A stretch of 64,000 bases of DNA from Paroceanicella profunda (GTDB lineage Bacteria > Pseudomonadota > Alphaproteobacteria > Rhodobacterales > Rhodobacteraceae). A program made the position numbers and the translations under genes. The stretch covers positions 1,828,501 to 1,892,500 of the forward strand of contig NZ_CP040818.1 of assembly GCF_005887635.2 (NCBI RefSeq), read 5' to 3'. Below are positions 1 to 8,844 of the stretch, in pieces (positions within the stretch are counted from its first letter, which is position 1; each line of letters begins with the position of its first letter). The notes under the pieces are model-generated. The model made no database searches, was not told where the DNA came from, and worked only from the letters and a program-made list of their open reading frames with translations.

Positions 1-389
1 CGGTGTGGCCCGGCGGCCGGGCGCGGGGCTTGGCGGAGCGATGCCGCCGGGCGCACAGGGCGTGTCGGGGCACATCAGCCGGAGGCGCGCGGCGGGAACG
101 GCCCGGTTCGTCGGGCCGGGGCGGGCGCGCCCCTGTCGCCCGGGCTGCGCGGGGCCGGTATGCGCGGCGGGTCGTCCGGCAGGCCGAGACCGCGCGGCGG
201 GGCGCCGGGCGGGGAATTCGGCGCGCGGGGAGTTGACCTCCTCGTGGCGCTCTGCTCTCTGATCCCGGGCCCCGCGAGACCGAAAGTGCGACAGCGCCGG
301 CCCGGCAGAACAGAGGATGAGCGCCCCGTGCTTCACAACCGCAGCCTGCCCGCGCCCCGACCGGGCCGCGCCGCGACGGGAGCGCGCGC
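1..389. other. Non-coding leader upstream of trkH, no gene seen
   Basis: I see no credible gene here. Open frames exist on both strands, but they are Arg/Gly/Ala-rich shadows of very high GC. A TTGACC hexamer at 233-238 resembles a -35 element, but no good -10 follows at 16-18 nt, so I do not call a promoter. The end of a neighbouring gene outside the window could extend into the first bases, but nothing shows it. Confidence 0.5.
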
Positions 390-1844
390 ATGAGCCTCGT
401 GGTGGAATTCCGCAGCGCGTTGCACGTGGTGGCGGTGGTATCGCTGGCACTGGCCGCGATCATGCTCGCCCCGGCGGGAATGGGCCTGTCGCTGGGCTGG
501 CCGGGGGCGAACTCGTTCCTCGTCAGCGCGGTGATGGTGGGTGTGGTGTCGCTGATGGTGGCGGTGTCCACCTGGGGCGCGCGGCGGCCCGACCTCACCG
601 CCCGGTTCGGCTTCATGCTGGTGAACCTTCTGTGGTGGATCTCCCCGGCCGTCTGCGCCGTGCCGCTGATGCTGGGGCCGGCGCAGCTGAGCTTCGTGGA
701 TGCCTATTTCGAATCGGTCTCCGGTATGACGACCACCGGCTCCACCGTGATGACCGGGCTGGACGGGTTCGACCACGCCACCCTGCTGTGGCGCTCCATC
801 GTGCAATGGCTGGGCGGGCTGGGCATGCTCTCGCTCGGGCTGATCCTGCTGCCTTTCCTCTCCGTGGGCGGCATGCAGCTGTTCCGGATGGAAAGCTCCG
901 ACCGCGCCGACAAGCCGCTGCCCCGCTTCGTGGCGCTCTCGAAGGTGATCCTGCTGGTCTATGTCGGGCTGACGCTGGCCTGCGCCGGGCTCTACTCGCT
1001 GGCCGGCATGAGCGGGTTCGACGCCTTCAACCACGCCTTCACAACGCTCTCCACCGGCGGCTATTCCACCCATGACGCCTCGATGGGGTATTTCACCGGC
1101 ACCGGCGTGCTGTGGGTGGGCACGGTGTTCATGATCGCCGGCAGCCTGCCGTTCAGCCTCTACATCGTGCTGATCTTCTCGCGCCACCGCATGGGGGTGG
1201 ACCCGCAGGTGCGGGTGTTCATCAGCATCATCGTGGTGGCCACGGCGCTGCTGTTCTTCGGGCGCTCGGGCGACGACGCCCACGGCCTGCACGCCCTGGC
1301 GCAGGACGCGTTCAACGTGACATCGGTGATCACCACCACCGGCTACGCGGCGGGGGACTACACGGTCTGGGGCACGCTGGCGGTGCCGCTTTTCTACGTG
1401 CTCACCTTCCTCGGCGGCTGCGCGGGCTCCACGGCGGGCGGGCTGAAGACCTACCGGCTCATCGTGATGATGGAACTCATCCGTACCTCGCTGGCCGAAC
1501 TGCTGCACCCGCGCGGCGTGTTCCCGATGCGCTACGGCAACCGGCAGATCGCACCGGACATCTTCCGCTCCGCCCTCGTCATGATGATGGCCTTCATCGC
1601 CACGCTGGGGGTGCTCACCATCCTGCTGGGCGCCTGCGGGCTGGACTTCCTCACCGCGCTCACCGGGGCGGTGACCGCGCTCACCAACGTCGGCCCGGGC
1701 CTGGGCGACATCATCGGCCCCGCGGGGAACTTCGCGCCGCTGCCCGACACGGCGAAGATCCTGCTCGCCATCGGCATGGTGCTGGGGCGGCTGGAGATCC
1801 TCGGCTCGCTGGTGCTGCTCTCGCCGCTCTTCTGGCGGACCTGA
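390..1844 (+). CDS. trkH: TrkH-family potassium uptake channel subunit
   Basis: Membrane subunit of the Trk K+ uptake system, which works with the NAD(H)-binding TrkA in the inner membrane. The 484-aa length is normal for TrkH. The protein is a series of hydrophobic segments with the four selectivity-filter loops of the family in order: SGMTTTGSTV near residue 115, TTLSTGGYST near 220, VITTTGYAAGDY near 315 and TALTNVGPGLG near 430. The ATG is preceded by GGGAG at good spacing. No trkA is in the window, as is usual because trkA and trkH are often separate. The gene appears monocistronic; a tandem repeat begins 8 bp after its stop. Confidence 0.97.
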   Translation: MSLVVEFRSALHVVAVVSLALAAIMLAPAGMGLSLGWPGANSFLVSAVMVGVVSLMVAVSTWGARRPDLTARFGFMLVNLLWWISPAVCAVPLMLGPAQLSFVDAYFESVSGMTTTGSTVMTGLDGFDHATLLWRSIVQWLGGLGMLSLGLILLPFLSVGGMQLFRMESSDRADKPLPRFVALSKVILLVYVGLTLACAGLYSLAGMSGFDAFNHAFTTLSTGGYSTHDASMGYFTGTGVLWVGTVFMIAGSLPFSLYIVLIFSRHRMGVDPQVRVFISIIVVATALLFFGRSGDDAHGLHALAQDAFNVTSVITTTGYAAGDYTVWGTLAVPLFYVLTFLGGCAGSTAGGLKTYRLIVMMELIRTSLAELLHPRGVFPMRYGNRQIAPDIFRSALVMMMAFIATLGVLTILLGACGLDFLTALTGAVTALTNVGPGLGDIIGPAGNFAPLPDTAKILLAIGMVLGRLEILGSLVLLSPLFWRT

Positions 1845-1852
1845 GGGCTCGG

Positions 1853-2335
1853 CGCGGCAGGGGCGGCTTGCTCCGCCTTCCGGCCGGGGGGCCACTCACG
1901 CAGGAAGGTGAGACTGCCCCCGGCTGTCGCCATCCCGCCCGGCGCGGCGGGGCTCCGGCGGCGGCTCGCTTCGCCTTGCGGCCGAGCGTGCGCTCGCGCA
2001 TGAAGGTGAAGACGCCCCCTGGCCGCCACACTCCCGCTCAGCATGGCGAAGATCCCGCAGCGGCGCGCTCCGCCCGGCGGCCGAGCGCGTGCCCGCGCGG
2101 GAAGGGGAAGATGCCCCTGGCCGACACCCTCTCGCTCAGTATGGCGGAGGTCCCGCAGCGGCGCGCTCCGCCCGGCGGCCGAGCGCGTGCCCGCGCGGGA
2201 AGGGGAAGATGCCCCTGGCCGCCCCTGTCCCGCTCAGCGCGGCGGGGTTCCGGCGGCGGCGCGCTCCGCCTTGCGGCCGAGGGCGCGCTCGCGCAGGAAG
2301 GTGAAGAGGCCCGTGGCCACTACCAGCCCGGCACC
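1853..2335. repeat. Five tandem ~98-bp copies of the 3' end of the adjacent DMT gene
   Basis: Imperfect tandem units begin near 1853, 1943, 2042, 2140 and 2238 (periods 90, 99, 98, 98). The last unit is the real 3' end of the leftward transporter gene, including its stop codon at 2234-2236. The other four are decayed copies lying beyond the stop. Read on the minus strand each still encodes variants of the tail FTFLRERALGRKAERAAAG. The units at 2042 and 2140 are the most alike, nearly identical for about 70 bp. The array fills the whole spacer between trkH and the transporter. Confidence 0.85.
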
Positions 2336-3160
2336 GGCATAGGTGAGCGGGCGCGGGAAGTCGGCGAACAGCAGCATGCCCAGGATCAGCGCCCAGACCA
2401 GCGCCGTGTAGCGGAACGGCGCGATGAAGCTCATGTCGCCGGTGCGCATCGCCATGGTGATCATGATGTAGCCCGCCGTCACCAGCAGCCCCGCCAGCCC
2501 CACCTGCGCCAGCGTGGCGGGGGAGGGCGCGGTCCAGCCGGTCACCACCAGCCCGGCCGCCCCGGTGAGCGTGAGCGAGCTTGCCGCCACGAAGGCCACC
2601 AGCACCGAGGGCACGGCGCGCGACAGGCTGCGGGTGGAGAAATCCCGCATCACGAGGAACCCCACCGCCCCCAGCGCGCAGAGCGACCAGGCGGTGAACC
2701 CCTCCGTGCCCGGCCGCACGATCAGCATCACCCCGCCGAACCCCACGGCGATGGCGAGCGAGCGCCGCCAGCCCACGCGCTCGCGCAGCAGCAGCGCGGC
2801 GGCCAGCGTCATCGCGAGCGGCGCCACCTGCAGGATGGCGGTGGCATTGGCGAAGGGGATGTGGAACAGCGCGGCGAGGAACATGAGCGTGCTGCCCATC
2901 TCCCCCACCGTGCGCCAGGAGAGCGCGCGCAGGTCCGCCCGCGCCAGCCGCAGGCGCGAGCGCTCCAGCCGCGCGGTGAACACCGCGAGCAGGGTGCTGG
3001 CGATGCAGCCGCGCAGGAAGATCGCCTCCCACAGCCCGATCTCGGCGGCAACCAGCTTCATCAGCGCGTCATGTACGGTGAAGATGCCGGTGCAGGCCAC
3101 CATGATCCCCGCTCCGCGCATGTTCTGGGCGAGCGTGTAGGCTTGAGCAGGCTGGGGCAT
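2234..3160 (-). CDS. EamA/DMT-family membrane transporter
   Basis: A 308-aa drug/metabolite-superfamily (EamA, RhaT-like) transporter with about ten hydrophobic helices in two homologous halves; substrate unknown. Landmarks are an N-terminal half ending near PLAMTLAAALLLRERVGWRR and a C-terminal half with APFRYTALVWALILGMLLFAD. I chose the ATG at 3160 (MPQPAQAYTLAQ) because GGAG lies about 11 nt upstream; the open frame extends 26 codons further, but that stretch is Arg/Pro-rich and not transporter-like. It lies 126 bp downstream of fdsA on the same strand. Its last 98 bp are tandemly repeated past the stop codon. Confidence 0.9.
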   Translation of the reverse strand: MPQPAQAYTLAQNMRGAGIMVACTGIFTVHDALMKLVAAEIGLWEAIFLRGCIASTLLAVFTARLERSRLRLARADLRALSWRTVGEMGSTLMFLAALFHIPFANATAILQVAPLAMTLAAALLLRERVGWRRSLAIAVGFGGVMLIVRPGTEGFTAWSLCALGAVGFLVMRDFSTRSLSRAVPSVLVAFVAASSLTLTGAAGLVVTGWTAPSPATLAQVGLAGLLVTAGYIMITMAMRTGDMSFIAPFRYTALVWALILGMLLFADFPRPLTYAGAGLVVATGLFTFLRERALGRKAERAAAGTPPR

Positions 3161-3286
3161 GGGCGGCGATCTCCGGGAGGGTCCGCCCTGCGTGGTCGGT
3201 TTTGCCTGCGTTTGCAAGGGGCAATGCGCGCGCCGCATCCCGCCGCGTGCCCGGCCCGCCCCCCTTCCGGGAGGCGGGACCGGCGA

Positions 3287-6061
3287 TCACTCGGCCGCGA
3301 CGGCGCCCTCGATCCGCTCCACCCGGCAGGCGGAGAACTTGAACTCCGGGATCTTGCCGAACGGGTCGAGCTGCGGGTTGGTGAGCACGTTCGCGGAGGC
3401 CTCCACATAGGCGAAGGGCACGAAGACCATGTCCTCGGACACCGCCCTGTCGGCGCGCGCCATGATCTCGATCGCGCCGCGCCGGGTGGTGATGCGGAAC
3501 ATGTCGCCCGGCGCGATGCCGAGCTTTGCGAGGGTGCGCGGGTGCATCGAGGCGTTGGCCTCCGGCTCCACCGCGTCGAGCACGCTGGCGCGGCGGGTCA
3601 TCGAGCCGGTGTGCCAGTGCTCGAGCTGCCGGCCGGTGGTGAGGATCATCGGGAAGTTCGCGTCCGGGATCTCGGCCGGCGGGGTGACGCGCGCGGGCGT
3701 GAACTTCGCCCGGCCGGCGCGGCGGGGGAAGCCGTCGCCGAACACCACGGCCTGGCCGGGGTCCTCCGGGCCGAGGCAGGGGTAGGTCACCGCGCCCTCG
3801 CGCTCCAGCCGCTCCCAGGTGATGTGATGCAGGCTGCGCATCGACATCTTCATCTCCGAGAACACCTCGCGCGGGTGGTCGTAATCCCAGTCCAGCCCCA
3901 GCTTGCGGGCCAGCGCCACGATGATGCGCCAGTCCTCGCGCGCCTCGCCCGGGGGCGAGACGGCGGGGCGGCCCATCTGCACCTGGCGGTTGGTGTTGGT
4001 GGCGGTGCCGGTCTTCTCGGCCCAGGCGGAGGCGGGCAGGATCACGTCGGCGTAGTTCGCCGTCTCGGTCAGGAACACGTCCTGCACCACGAGATGCTCG
4101 AGCTTGGCCATCGCGTTGCGGGCATGCTCCACGTCGGGGTCGGACATGGCGGGGTTCTCGCCCAGGATGTACATGCCGCGGATCTCGCCGCGGTACATCG
4201 CGTCCATGATCTCGACCACGGTCAGGCCGGGCTTCGCGTCGATCTCGGTGCCCTTCCAGATGTGCTTGAAGAGCTCGCGGTTGTCCGCCTCCGCCACCAG
4301 CTGGTAATCGGGCAGCATCATCGGGATCAGGCCCGCGTCGGAAGCGCCCTGCACGTTGTTCTGCCCGCGCAAGGGGTGCAGGCCGGTGCCCGGCCGGCCC
4401 ACGTGGCCGCAGAGCAGGGCGAGCGAGATCAGGCAGCGCGAGTTGTCGGTGCCGTGGATGTGCTGCGAGATGCCCATGCCCCAGAAGATCATCCCGGCGC
4501 GGGCGCGGGCGAACTCGCGCGCCACCTCGCGCAGGGTCTCGGCGGGAACGCCGCAGAGCTCGGCCATCCGCTCGGGCGGGAAGGCGCGGATATGGTCGCG
4601 GAACTCGAAGAACCCTTCGGTGAACCCCTCGATGTACTGCCGGTCGTAGAGCTTCTCCTCCACGATCACGTTCATGATGGCGTTGAGCATGGCCACGTCG
4701 GTGCCCGGCTTGAACTGGAGCGAGCGCCAGGCGTGGCGCTTCAGCCCCATGCCGCGCGGGTCCATCAGCACCAGCTTGCCGCCGCGCTTGGCGAACTGCT
4801 TGAAATAGGTGGCCGCCACCGGGTGGTTCTCGATCGGGTTCGAGCCGATGACGATGGCGATGTCGGCGTTCTCGATCTCGTTGAACGTGGCCGTCACCGC
4901 GCCCGAGCCCACGTTCTCCATCAGTGCCGCCACCGAGGAGGCGTGGCACAGCCGGGTGCAATGGTCGACGTTGTTGTGCCCGAAGCCCTGGCGGATGAGC
5001 TTCTGGAACAGGTAGGCCTCCTCGTTCGAGCACTTGGCGGAGCCGAAGCCCGCCACTGCCTTGCCGCCGTAGTAGGAGCGCAGGTCGGAGAGGCCGTGGG
5101 CCGCCACCTCCAGCGCCTCCTCCCAGCTCGCTTCGCGGAAATGCGTCCAGGGGTTGGCGGGGTCGACGTTCAGGCCCTTTTCCGGCGCGTCCTTGCGGCG
5201 GATGAGCGGCTTCGTCAGCCGGTGCGGATGGGTGATGTAGTCGAAGCCGAAGCGGCCCTTCACGCAGAGCCGGCCCTCGTTCGCCGGGCCGTTGATGCCG
5301 TCGACCCAGGCGATCCTGTCGTCCTTCACCTTGTAGGAGATCTGGCAGCCCACCCCGCAATAGGGGCAGACGGACTTCACCTCGCGGTCATAGTCGCGGC
5401 TGTCGCCCTTCTGTGCGGTGTCGAGCGCGGTGGCGGGCATCAGCGCGCCGGTGGGGCAGGCCTGCACGCATTCGCCGCAGGCCACGCAGGAGGAGGCGCC
5501 CATGGGATCATCGAAATCGAAGACGATCTTCGCGTCATGCCCGCGGCCGGCCATGCCGATCACGTCGTTCACCTGCACCTCGCGGCAGGCGCGCACGCAG
5601 AGATTGCAGTGGATGCAGGCGTCGAGGTTCACCCGCATCGCCACGTGGCTGTCGTCGAGCAGCGGCACGTGGTCCGCCGCCATGGCGGGGAAGCGCGAGC
5701 CGGAGACGTTGGTCAGCTCCGCCATGTCCCACAGGTGGGAGGAGCGGTCATGCGCCGCCTCCTGCTCCGGCTGGTCGGCCAGCAGCAGCTCCATCACCAT
5801 CTGCCGGGCCTTCTCCGGCCGCTCGCCGGCGGAATTCACCACCATGCCCTCGCGCGGCGCGCGGATGCAGGAAGCGGCCAGGGTGCGCTCGCCCTCGATC
5901 TCCACCATGCAGGCGCGGCAGTTGCCGTCGGAGCGGTAGCCCGGGGCGTCCTTGTGGCACAGGTGGGGGATGCGGGTGCCGTGGCGCTTCGCCACCTCCC
6001 AGATGCTCTCGCCCTCGTTGGCGGTGACGTCGCGGCCGTCGAGCCTGAATGTGATGCTCAT
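3287..6061 (-). CDS. fdsA: NAD-dependent formate dehydrogenase, catalytic alpha subunit
   Basis: A 924-aa Mo/W-bisMGD subunit that oxidises formate to CO2 and passes electrons through Fe-S centres to the NAD-reducing subunit. The N-terminus carries a [2Fe-2S] ferredoxin domain (C35, C48, C51, C65). Next is a ferredoxin-type pair of [4Fe-4S] motifs (CIHCNLCVRAC, then CVACGECVQACPTG near residues 150-210) and the CPYCGVGC cluster of the molybdopterin fold. Cys372-His373 in TRLCHASS is the metal-ligand Cys and catalytic His pair of formate dehydrogenases. Full length and in frame. The start is 13 nt after the fused beta/gamma gene with GGAG upstream, so the two genes form an operon. Confidence 0.95.
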   Translation of the reverse strand: MSITFRLDGRDVTANEGESIWEVAKRHGTRIPHLCHKDAPGYRSDGNCRACMVEIEGERTLAASCIRAPREGMVVNSAGERPEKARQMVMELLLADQPEQEAAHDRSSHLWDMAELTNVSGSRFPAMAADHVPLLDDSHVAMRVNLDACIHCNLCVRACREVQVNDVIGMAGRGHDAKIVFDFDDPMGASSCVACGECVQACPTGALMPATALDTAQKGDSRDYDREVKSVCPYCGVGCQISYKVKDDRIAWVDGINGPANEGRLCVKGRFGFDYITHPHRLTKPLIRRKDAPEKGLNVDPANPWTHFREASWEEALEVAAHGLSDLRSYYGGKAVAGFGSAKCSNEEAYLFQKLIRQGFGHNNVDHCTRLCHASSVAALMENVGSGAVTATFNEIENADIAIVIGSNPIENHPVAATYFKQFAKRGGKLVLMDPRGMGLKRHAWRSLQFKPGTDVAMLNAIMNVIVEEKLYDRQYIEGFTEGFFEFRDHIRAFPPERMAELCGVPAETLREVAREFARARAGMIFWGMGISQHIHGTDNSRCLISLALLCGHVGRPGTGLHPLRGQNNVQGASDAGLIPMMLPDYQLVAEADNRELFKHIWKGTEIDAKPGLTVVEIMDAMYRGEIRGMYILGENPAMSDPDVEHARNAMAKLEHLVVQDVFLTETANYADVILPASAWAEKTGTATNTNRQVQMGRPAVSPPGEAREDWRIIVALARKLGLDWDYDHPREVFSEMKMSMRSLHHITWERLEREGAVTYPCLGPEDPGQAVVFGDGFPRRAGRAKFTPARVTPPAEIPDANFPMILTTGRQLEHWHTGSMTRRASVLDAVEPEANASMHPRTLAKLGIAPGDMFRITTRRGAIEIMARADRAVSEDMVFVPFAYVEASANVLTNPQLDPFGKIPEFKFSACRVERIEGAVAAE

Positions 6062-6073
6062 GGTCTGTCTCCG

Positions 6074-7768
6074 TCAGATCTCGTCGGCGAAATGGCGCAG
6101 CATGAGGCGGATGGGGTTCGGCGCCGCCTGGCCGAGCCCGCAGATGGAGGCGTCCTCCATCACCTTGGCGAGGTCGAGCAGCAGCTCGTGGTCCCAGCGC
6201 TCGGCCTGCATCAGCTTCACCGCCTTCTCGCAGCCCACCCGGCAGGGGGTGCACTGGCCGCAGCTTTCACTCTCGAAGAAGCGCAGCATGTTGAGGGCCG
6301 CGTCCCGCGCCCGGTCGGCCTGCGAGAGCACCACCACCGCCGCGGAGCCGATGAAGGTGCCGTGCGGCTGAAGCGTGTCGAAGTCGAGCGGGATGTCGTC
6401 CATCGTGGCGGGCAGCAGGCCGGAGGAGGGGCCGCCGGGCTGGTAGGCCATCAGCTCATGCCCCTCGGCCATGCCGCCAGAGGCCGCGATCACGTCACGG
6501 ATGGTGGAGCCGGCGGGCAGCAGCTTCACTCCCGGCTCCCTCACCCGGCCGGAGACCGAGTAGGAGCGCAGGCCCTTGCGGCCGTTCTTCTCGGTGGCGG
6601 ACAGCACCTCCGGCCCGTCATGGGCGATGCGCCCGATCCACCACAGCGTCTCCACGTTGTGCACGAGGGTGGGGCGGCCGAAGATGCCCTTCTGCGCCAC
6701 GAAGGGCGGGCGGTGGCGCGGGATGCCGCGCTTGCCCTCGATCGACTCGATCATCGCCGATTCTTCGCCGCAGATATAGGCGCCGGCGCCGCGGCGCAGC
6801 TCGACGAAGCCGGGGGCGATGAGCCCCGCCTCCTCCAGCCGCGCAAGCTCGCGGCGCAGGATCTCCAGCACCGCGGGGTATTCGTCGCGCATGTAGAGGA
6901 ACACGGTCTGCGCCTCCACCGCCCAGGCGGCGATGAGCATGCCCTCGAGGAACAGGTGCGGCGTGCGCTCCAGGTAATGCCGGTCCTTGAAGGTGCCGGG
7001 CTCGCCCTCGTCGCCGTTCACCGCCATCAGGCGCGGCCCGGGCTCGGCGCGCACGAAGGACCATTTCTTGCCGGAGGGAAAGCCCGCGCCGCCAAGCCCG
7101 CGCAGGCCGGAGGCGAGCAGTTCGTCCTGCACCTCGTCCGGGCTGCGCGCGCCGCCGCGCAGGGCCTTCAGCGCGCCGTAACCGCCGGTGGCGGCATAGG
7201 CGGCGTAGTCCTGATACCCGGGGACATGGGCATGGGTGTCGCCGGCGGCGATGGCCTCGGCCACCTTCTCCGGCGTGGCATGGTCGATGTGGTTATGGCC
7301 CAGCTCCAGCACCGGCGCCGTGTCGCAGCGGCCCATGCAGGGGGCGCGCAGCACCCGCACCTCGCGCCCGCCGTTGTACTGCTCGGAAAGCTTCGCCATC
7401 AGCGCCTGCGCGCCGGCCAGCTCGCAGGAGAGCGAGTCGCACACCCGGATGGTGAGGGCGGGCGGGGCCTCCTCCCCCTCCTTCACCACGTCGAAATGGG
7501 CGTAGAAGGTGGCCACCTCGTAGACCTCGGCCTGGGAGAGGCGCATCTCCTCGGCCAGCGCGCGCAGATGTGCGGCGGAGAGGTGGCGATAACGATCCTG
7601 GATCAGGTGCAGGAACTCGATCAGGTGGTCGCGCCGGCGGGCGCGGTCGCCCAGCAGGGCGCGCACCTCGTCCAGGGCGCCGTCCTCGTATTGCCGGCCC
7701 TTGGGCGTGCGCCGCCCCTTCCCGCGCCCGGATTTCCAGACGCCCTCACGCTGATCAAGTGGAGCCAT
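6074..7768 (-). CDS. Formate dehydrogenase NAD-reducing subunit, fused gamma-beta (NuoE-NuoF type)
   Basis: A 564-aa electron-output module of the NAD-dependent formate dehydrogenase. Residues about 1-160 are a NuoE/FdsG-like thioredoxin-fold [2Fe-2S] domain (CDSLSC and CMGRCD supply the ligands). Residues about 170-564 are NuoF/FdsB-like: GLRGLGGAGFPSGKKW for NADH, NGDEGEPGTFKDRHYL for FMN, and CGQCTPCRVGC for a [4Fe-4S] cluster. Classical fds operons encode these as two proteins; here they are one continuous frame with no break. GGGAGG lies about 10 nt before the ATG. It is followed by fdsA and preceded by a LysR gene and a candidate LysR operator. Confidence 0.93.
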   Translation of the reverse strand: MAPLDQREGVWKSGRGKGRRTPKGRQYEDGALDEVRALLGDRARRRDHLIEFLHLIQDRYRHLSAAHLRALAEEMRLSQAEVYEVATFYAHFDVVKEGEEAPPALTIRVCDSLSCELAGAQALMAKLSEQYNGGREVRVLRAPCMGRCDTAPVLELGHNHIDHATPEKVAEAIAAGDTHAHVPGYQDYAAYAATGGYGALKALRGGARSPDEVQDELLASGLRGLGGAGFPSGKKWSFVRAEPGPRLMAVNGDEGEPGTFKDRHYLERTPHLFLEGMLIAAWAVEAQTVFLYMRDEYPAVLEILRRELARLEEAGLIAPGFVELRRGAGAYICGEESAMIESIEGKRGIPRHRPPFVAQKGIFGRPTLVHNVETLWWIGRIAHDGPEVLSATEKNGRKGLRSYSVSGRVREPGVKLLPAGSTIRDVIAASGGMAEGHELMAYQPGGPSSGLLPATMDDIPLDFDTLQPHGTFIGSAAVVVLSQADRARDAALNMLRFFESESCGQCTPCRVGCEKAVKLMQAERWDHELLLDLAKVMEDASICGLGQAAPNPIRLMLRHFADEI

Positions 7769-7848
7769 TCGGCATTTTCCTCCCGGAATTCCGCCGCAGT
7801 ATCGCCGCTGGCCCGGGGCAGCGGCAAATCGGATTTCAGGAAGGCGTG

Positions 7849-7863
7849 ATAGGCAAAAGTTAT
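7849..7863. promoter_or_regulatory. Candidate LysR-type operator upstream of the formate dehydrogenase operon
   Basis: ATAGGCAAAAGTTAT is an imperfect dyad of the form ATA-N9-TAT and contains a T-N11-A core, the general LysR-family recognition pattern. It lies about 80 nt upstream of the fdsGB start in the 114-bp gap after the LysR gene, which is where an activator recognition half-site is normally found. Assigned by pattern only; T-N11-A is loose and can occur by chance. Confidence 0.4.
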
Positions 7864-7882
7864 CGTGAGGCCGCCCGCGCGG

Positions 7883-8770
7883 TCATTTCGCCAGCAGCAG
7901 GGCCTCGGCGCGCAGCACGGTGACGGCCGGCGGCTCCGGGTCGCGCAGCAGCGAGAGCAGGCCGATGGGCTTTTCCACCACGGGGCTGTCGAGCGGCAGC
8001 ATCACCAGCCCCAGCCCGGCGCCCAGCCCGGTGGCGAGACGCTCGGGCACGATGGTCGCCACGCCGCCGCCGACGGCCTGGGCGAGCGCCACGGTGAGCG
8101 CATTCGTCTCCGTCACCGGGGCGGGCGTGAGCCCGAGCGAGGCGAAGACCTCGTCCACGATCATCCGGTTGCGCATGTTGGAGGAGAGCAGGCACAGCGG
8201 CAGGGCGGCGGCCTCCGCCCAGCTGGCCCGGCCCTGCGGGCGCGGCGCGAGGGCGGGCGGGGCCAGCAGCACGTACCGCTCCGGGTAGAGCGGGGTTGCG
8301 CGAATGGTGGCCGGAAACGGCTGGTCGAGATAGCTCAGCCCGATGTCGAAGCCGAACTCCTCCAGCCCGCGCAGGATCTGCGAGGAACTGGCCGAGACGA
8401 TGCGCAGCACCAGCCCCGGGTGCCCCTCGCGCAGCCGCGCCGGCAGGCCGGCGGCGAAGCTCAGCGCGGTGGGCACGCAGCCCAGCGTCACCTGCCCGGA
8501 AAGCGAGCCCTTCAGCGCCTCGATCTCCTGGCGCAGCCCCTCGGCCTCCGCCAGCAGGCGCCCGGCCCATTTCAGCACCACCTCGCCCTCCCGCGTGAGG
8601 CCGATGAAGCGGTTGCCGCGCTGGACCACGGGCGTGCCCAGCTCCGCCTCCAGGTTGCGGATGCGCGCGGAGAACGCCGGCTGGGAGATGCCGCAGGCCT
8701 CCGCCGCCCGGGCGAAATGCCGGTGGCGGGCCAGGGCGGCGAGCAGCTGCAGGTCGCGTAGGTTGGTCAT
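7883..8770 (-). CDS. LysR-family transcriptional regulator, probably of the formate dehydrogenase operon
   Basis: A 295-aa LysR-type regulator. The N-terminal winged helix-turn-helix is at residues about 1-60 (LRDLQLLAALARHRHFARAA then SQPAFSARIRNLEAELGTPV), followed by a linker helix and a two-lobed effector-binding domain (VTLGCVPTALSFAAGLPARL; SSNMRNRMIVDEVF). I chose ATG 8770 because the preceding 38 codons are Arg-rich and LysR proteins begin at the HTH; AGGA precedes it. It is upstream of and co-oriented with fdsGB, separated by 113 bp. Regulation of that operon is inferred from position, in line with the LysR genes known beside other fds operons. Formate or a metabolite as effector is a guess. 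Confidence 0.9.
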   Translation of the reverse strand: MTNLRDLQLLAALARHRHFARAAEACGISQPAFSARIRNLEAELGTPVVQRGNRFIGLTREGEVVLKWAGRLLAEAEGLRQEIEALKGSLSGQVTLGCVPTALSFAAGLPARLREGHPGLVLRIVSASSSQILRGLEEFGFDIGLSYLDQPFPATIRATPLYPERYVLLAPPALAPRPQGRASWAEAAALPLCLLSSNMRNRMIVDEVFASLGLTPAPVTETNALTVALAQAVGGGVATIVPERLATGLGAGLGLVMLPLDSPVVEKPIGLLSLLRDPEPPAVTVLRAEALLLAK

Positions 8771-8844
8771 TCGTCCTGCCGGGGCACTGCGGGGCCCCGA
8801 GCCTGTGCGATGCGCGCGGCGAATGCAACAGCGCGGCGTCAGCC

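Noticed and set aside
233..261. Sigma-70 type promoter upstream of trkH
   Set aside because: TTGACC is a fair -35, but the -10 position reads TCTCTG or similar, too weak to call.
2042..2237. A separate small gene in the trkH-DMT spacer
   Set aside because: Frames there are decayed copies of the transporter's own 3' end and lack start signals.
1112..7849. A 2245-codon open frame on the plus strand, and similarly long frames at 333-1895, 22275-25316, 27518-30433 and 52821-55997
   Set aside because: These lie opposite or across well-recognised genes and have His/Arg/Ala/Gly-rich composition without domains, as expected of shadow frames in high-GC DNA.
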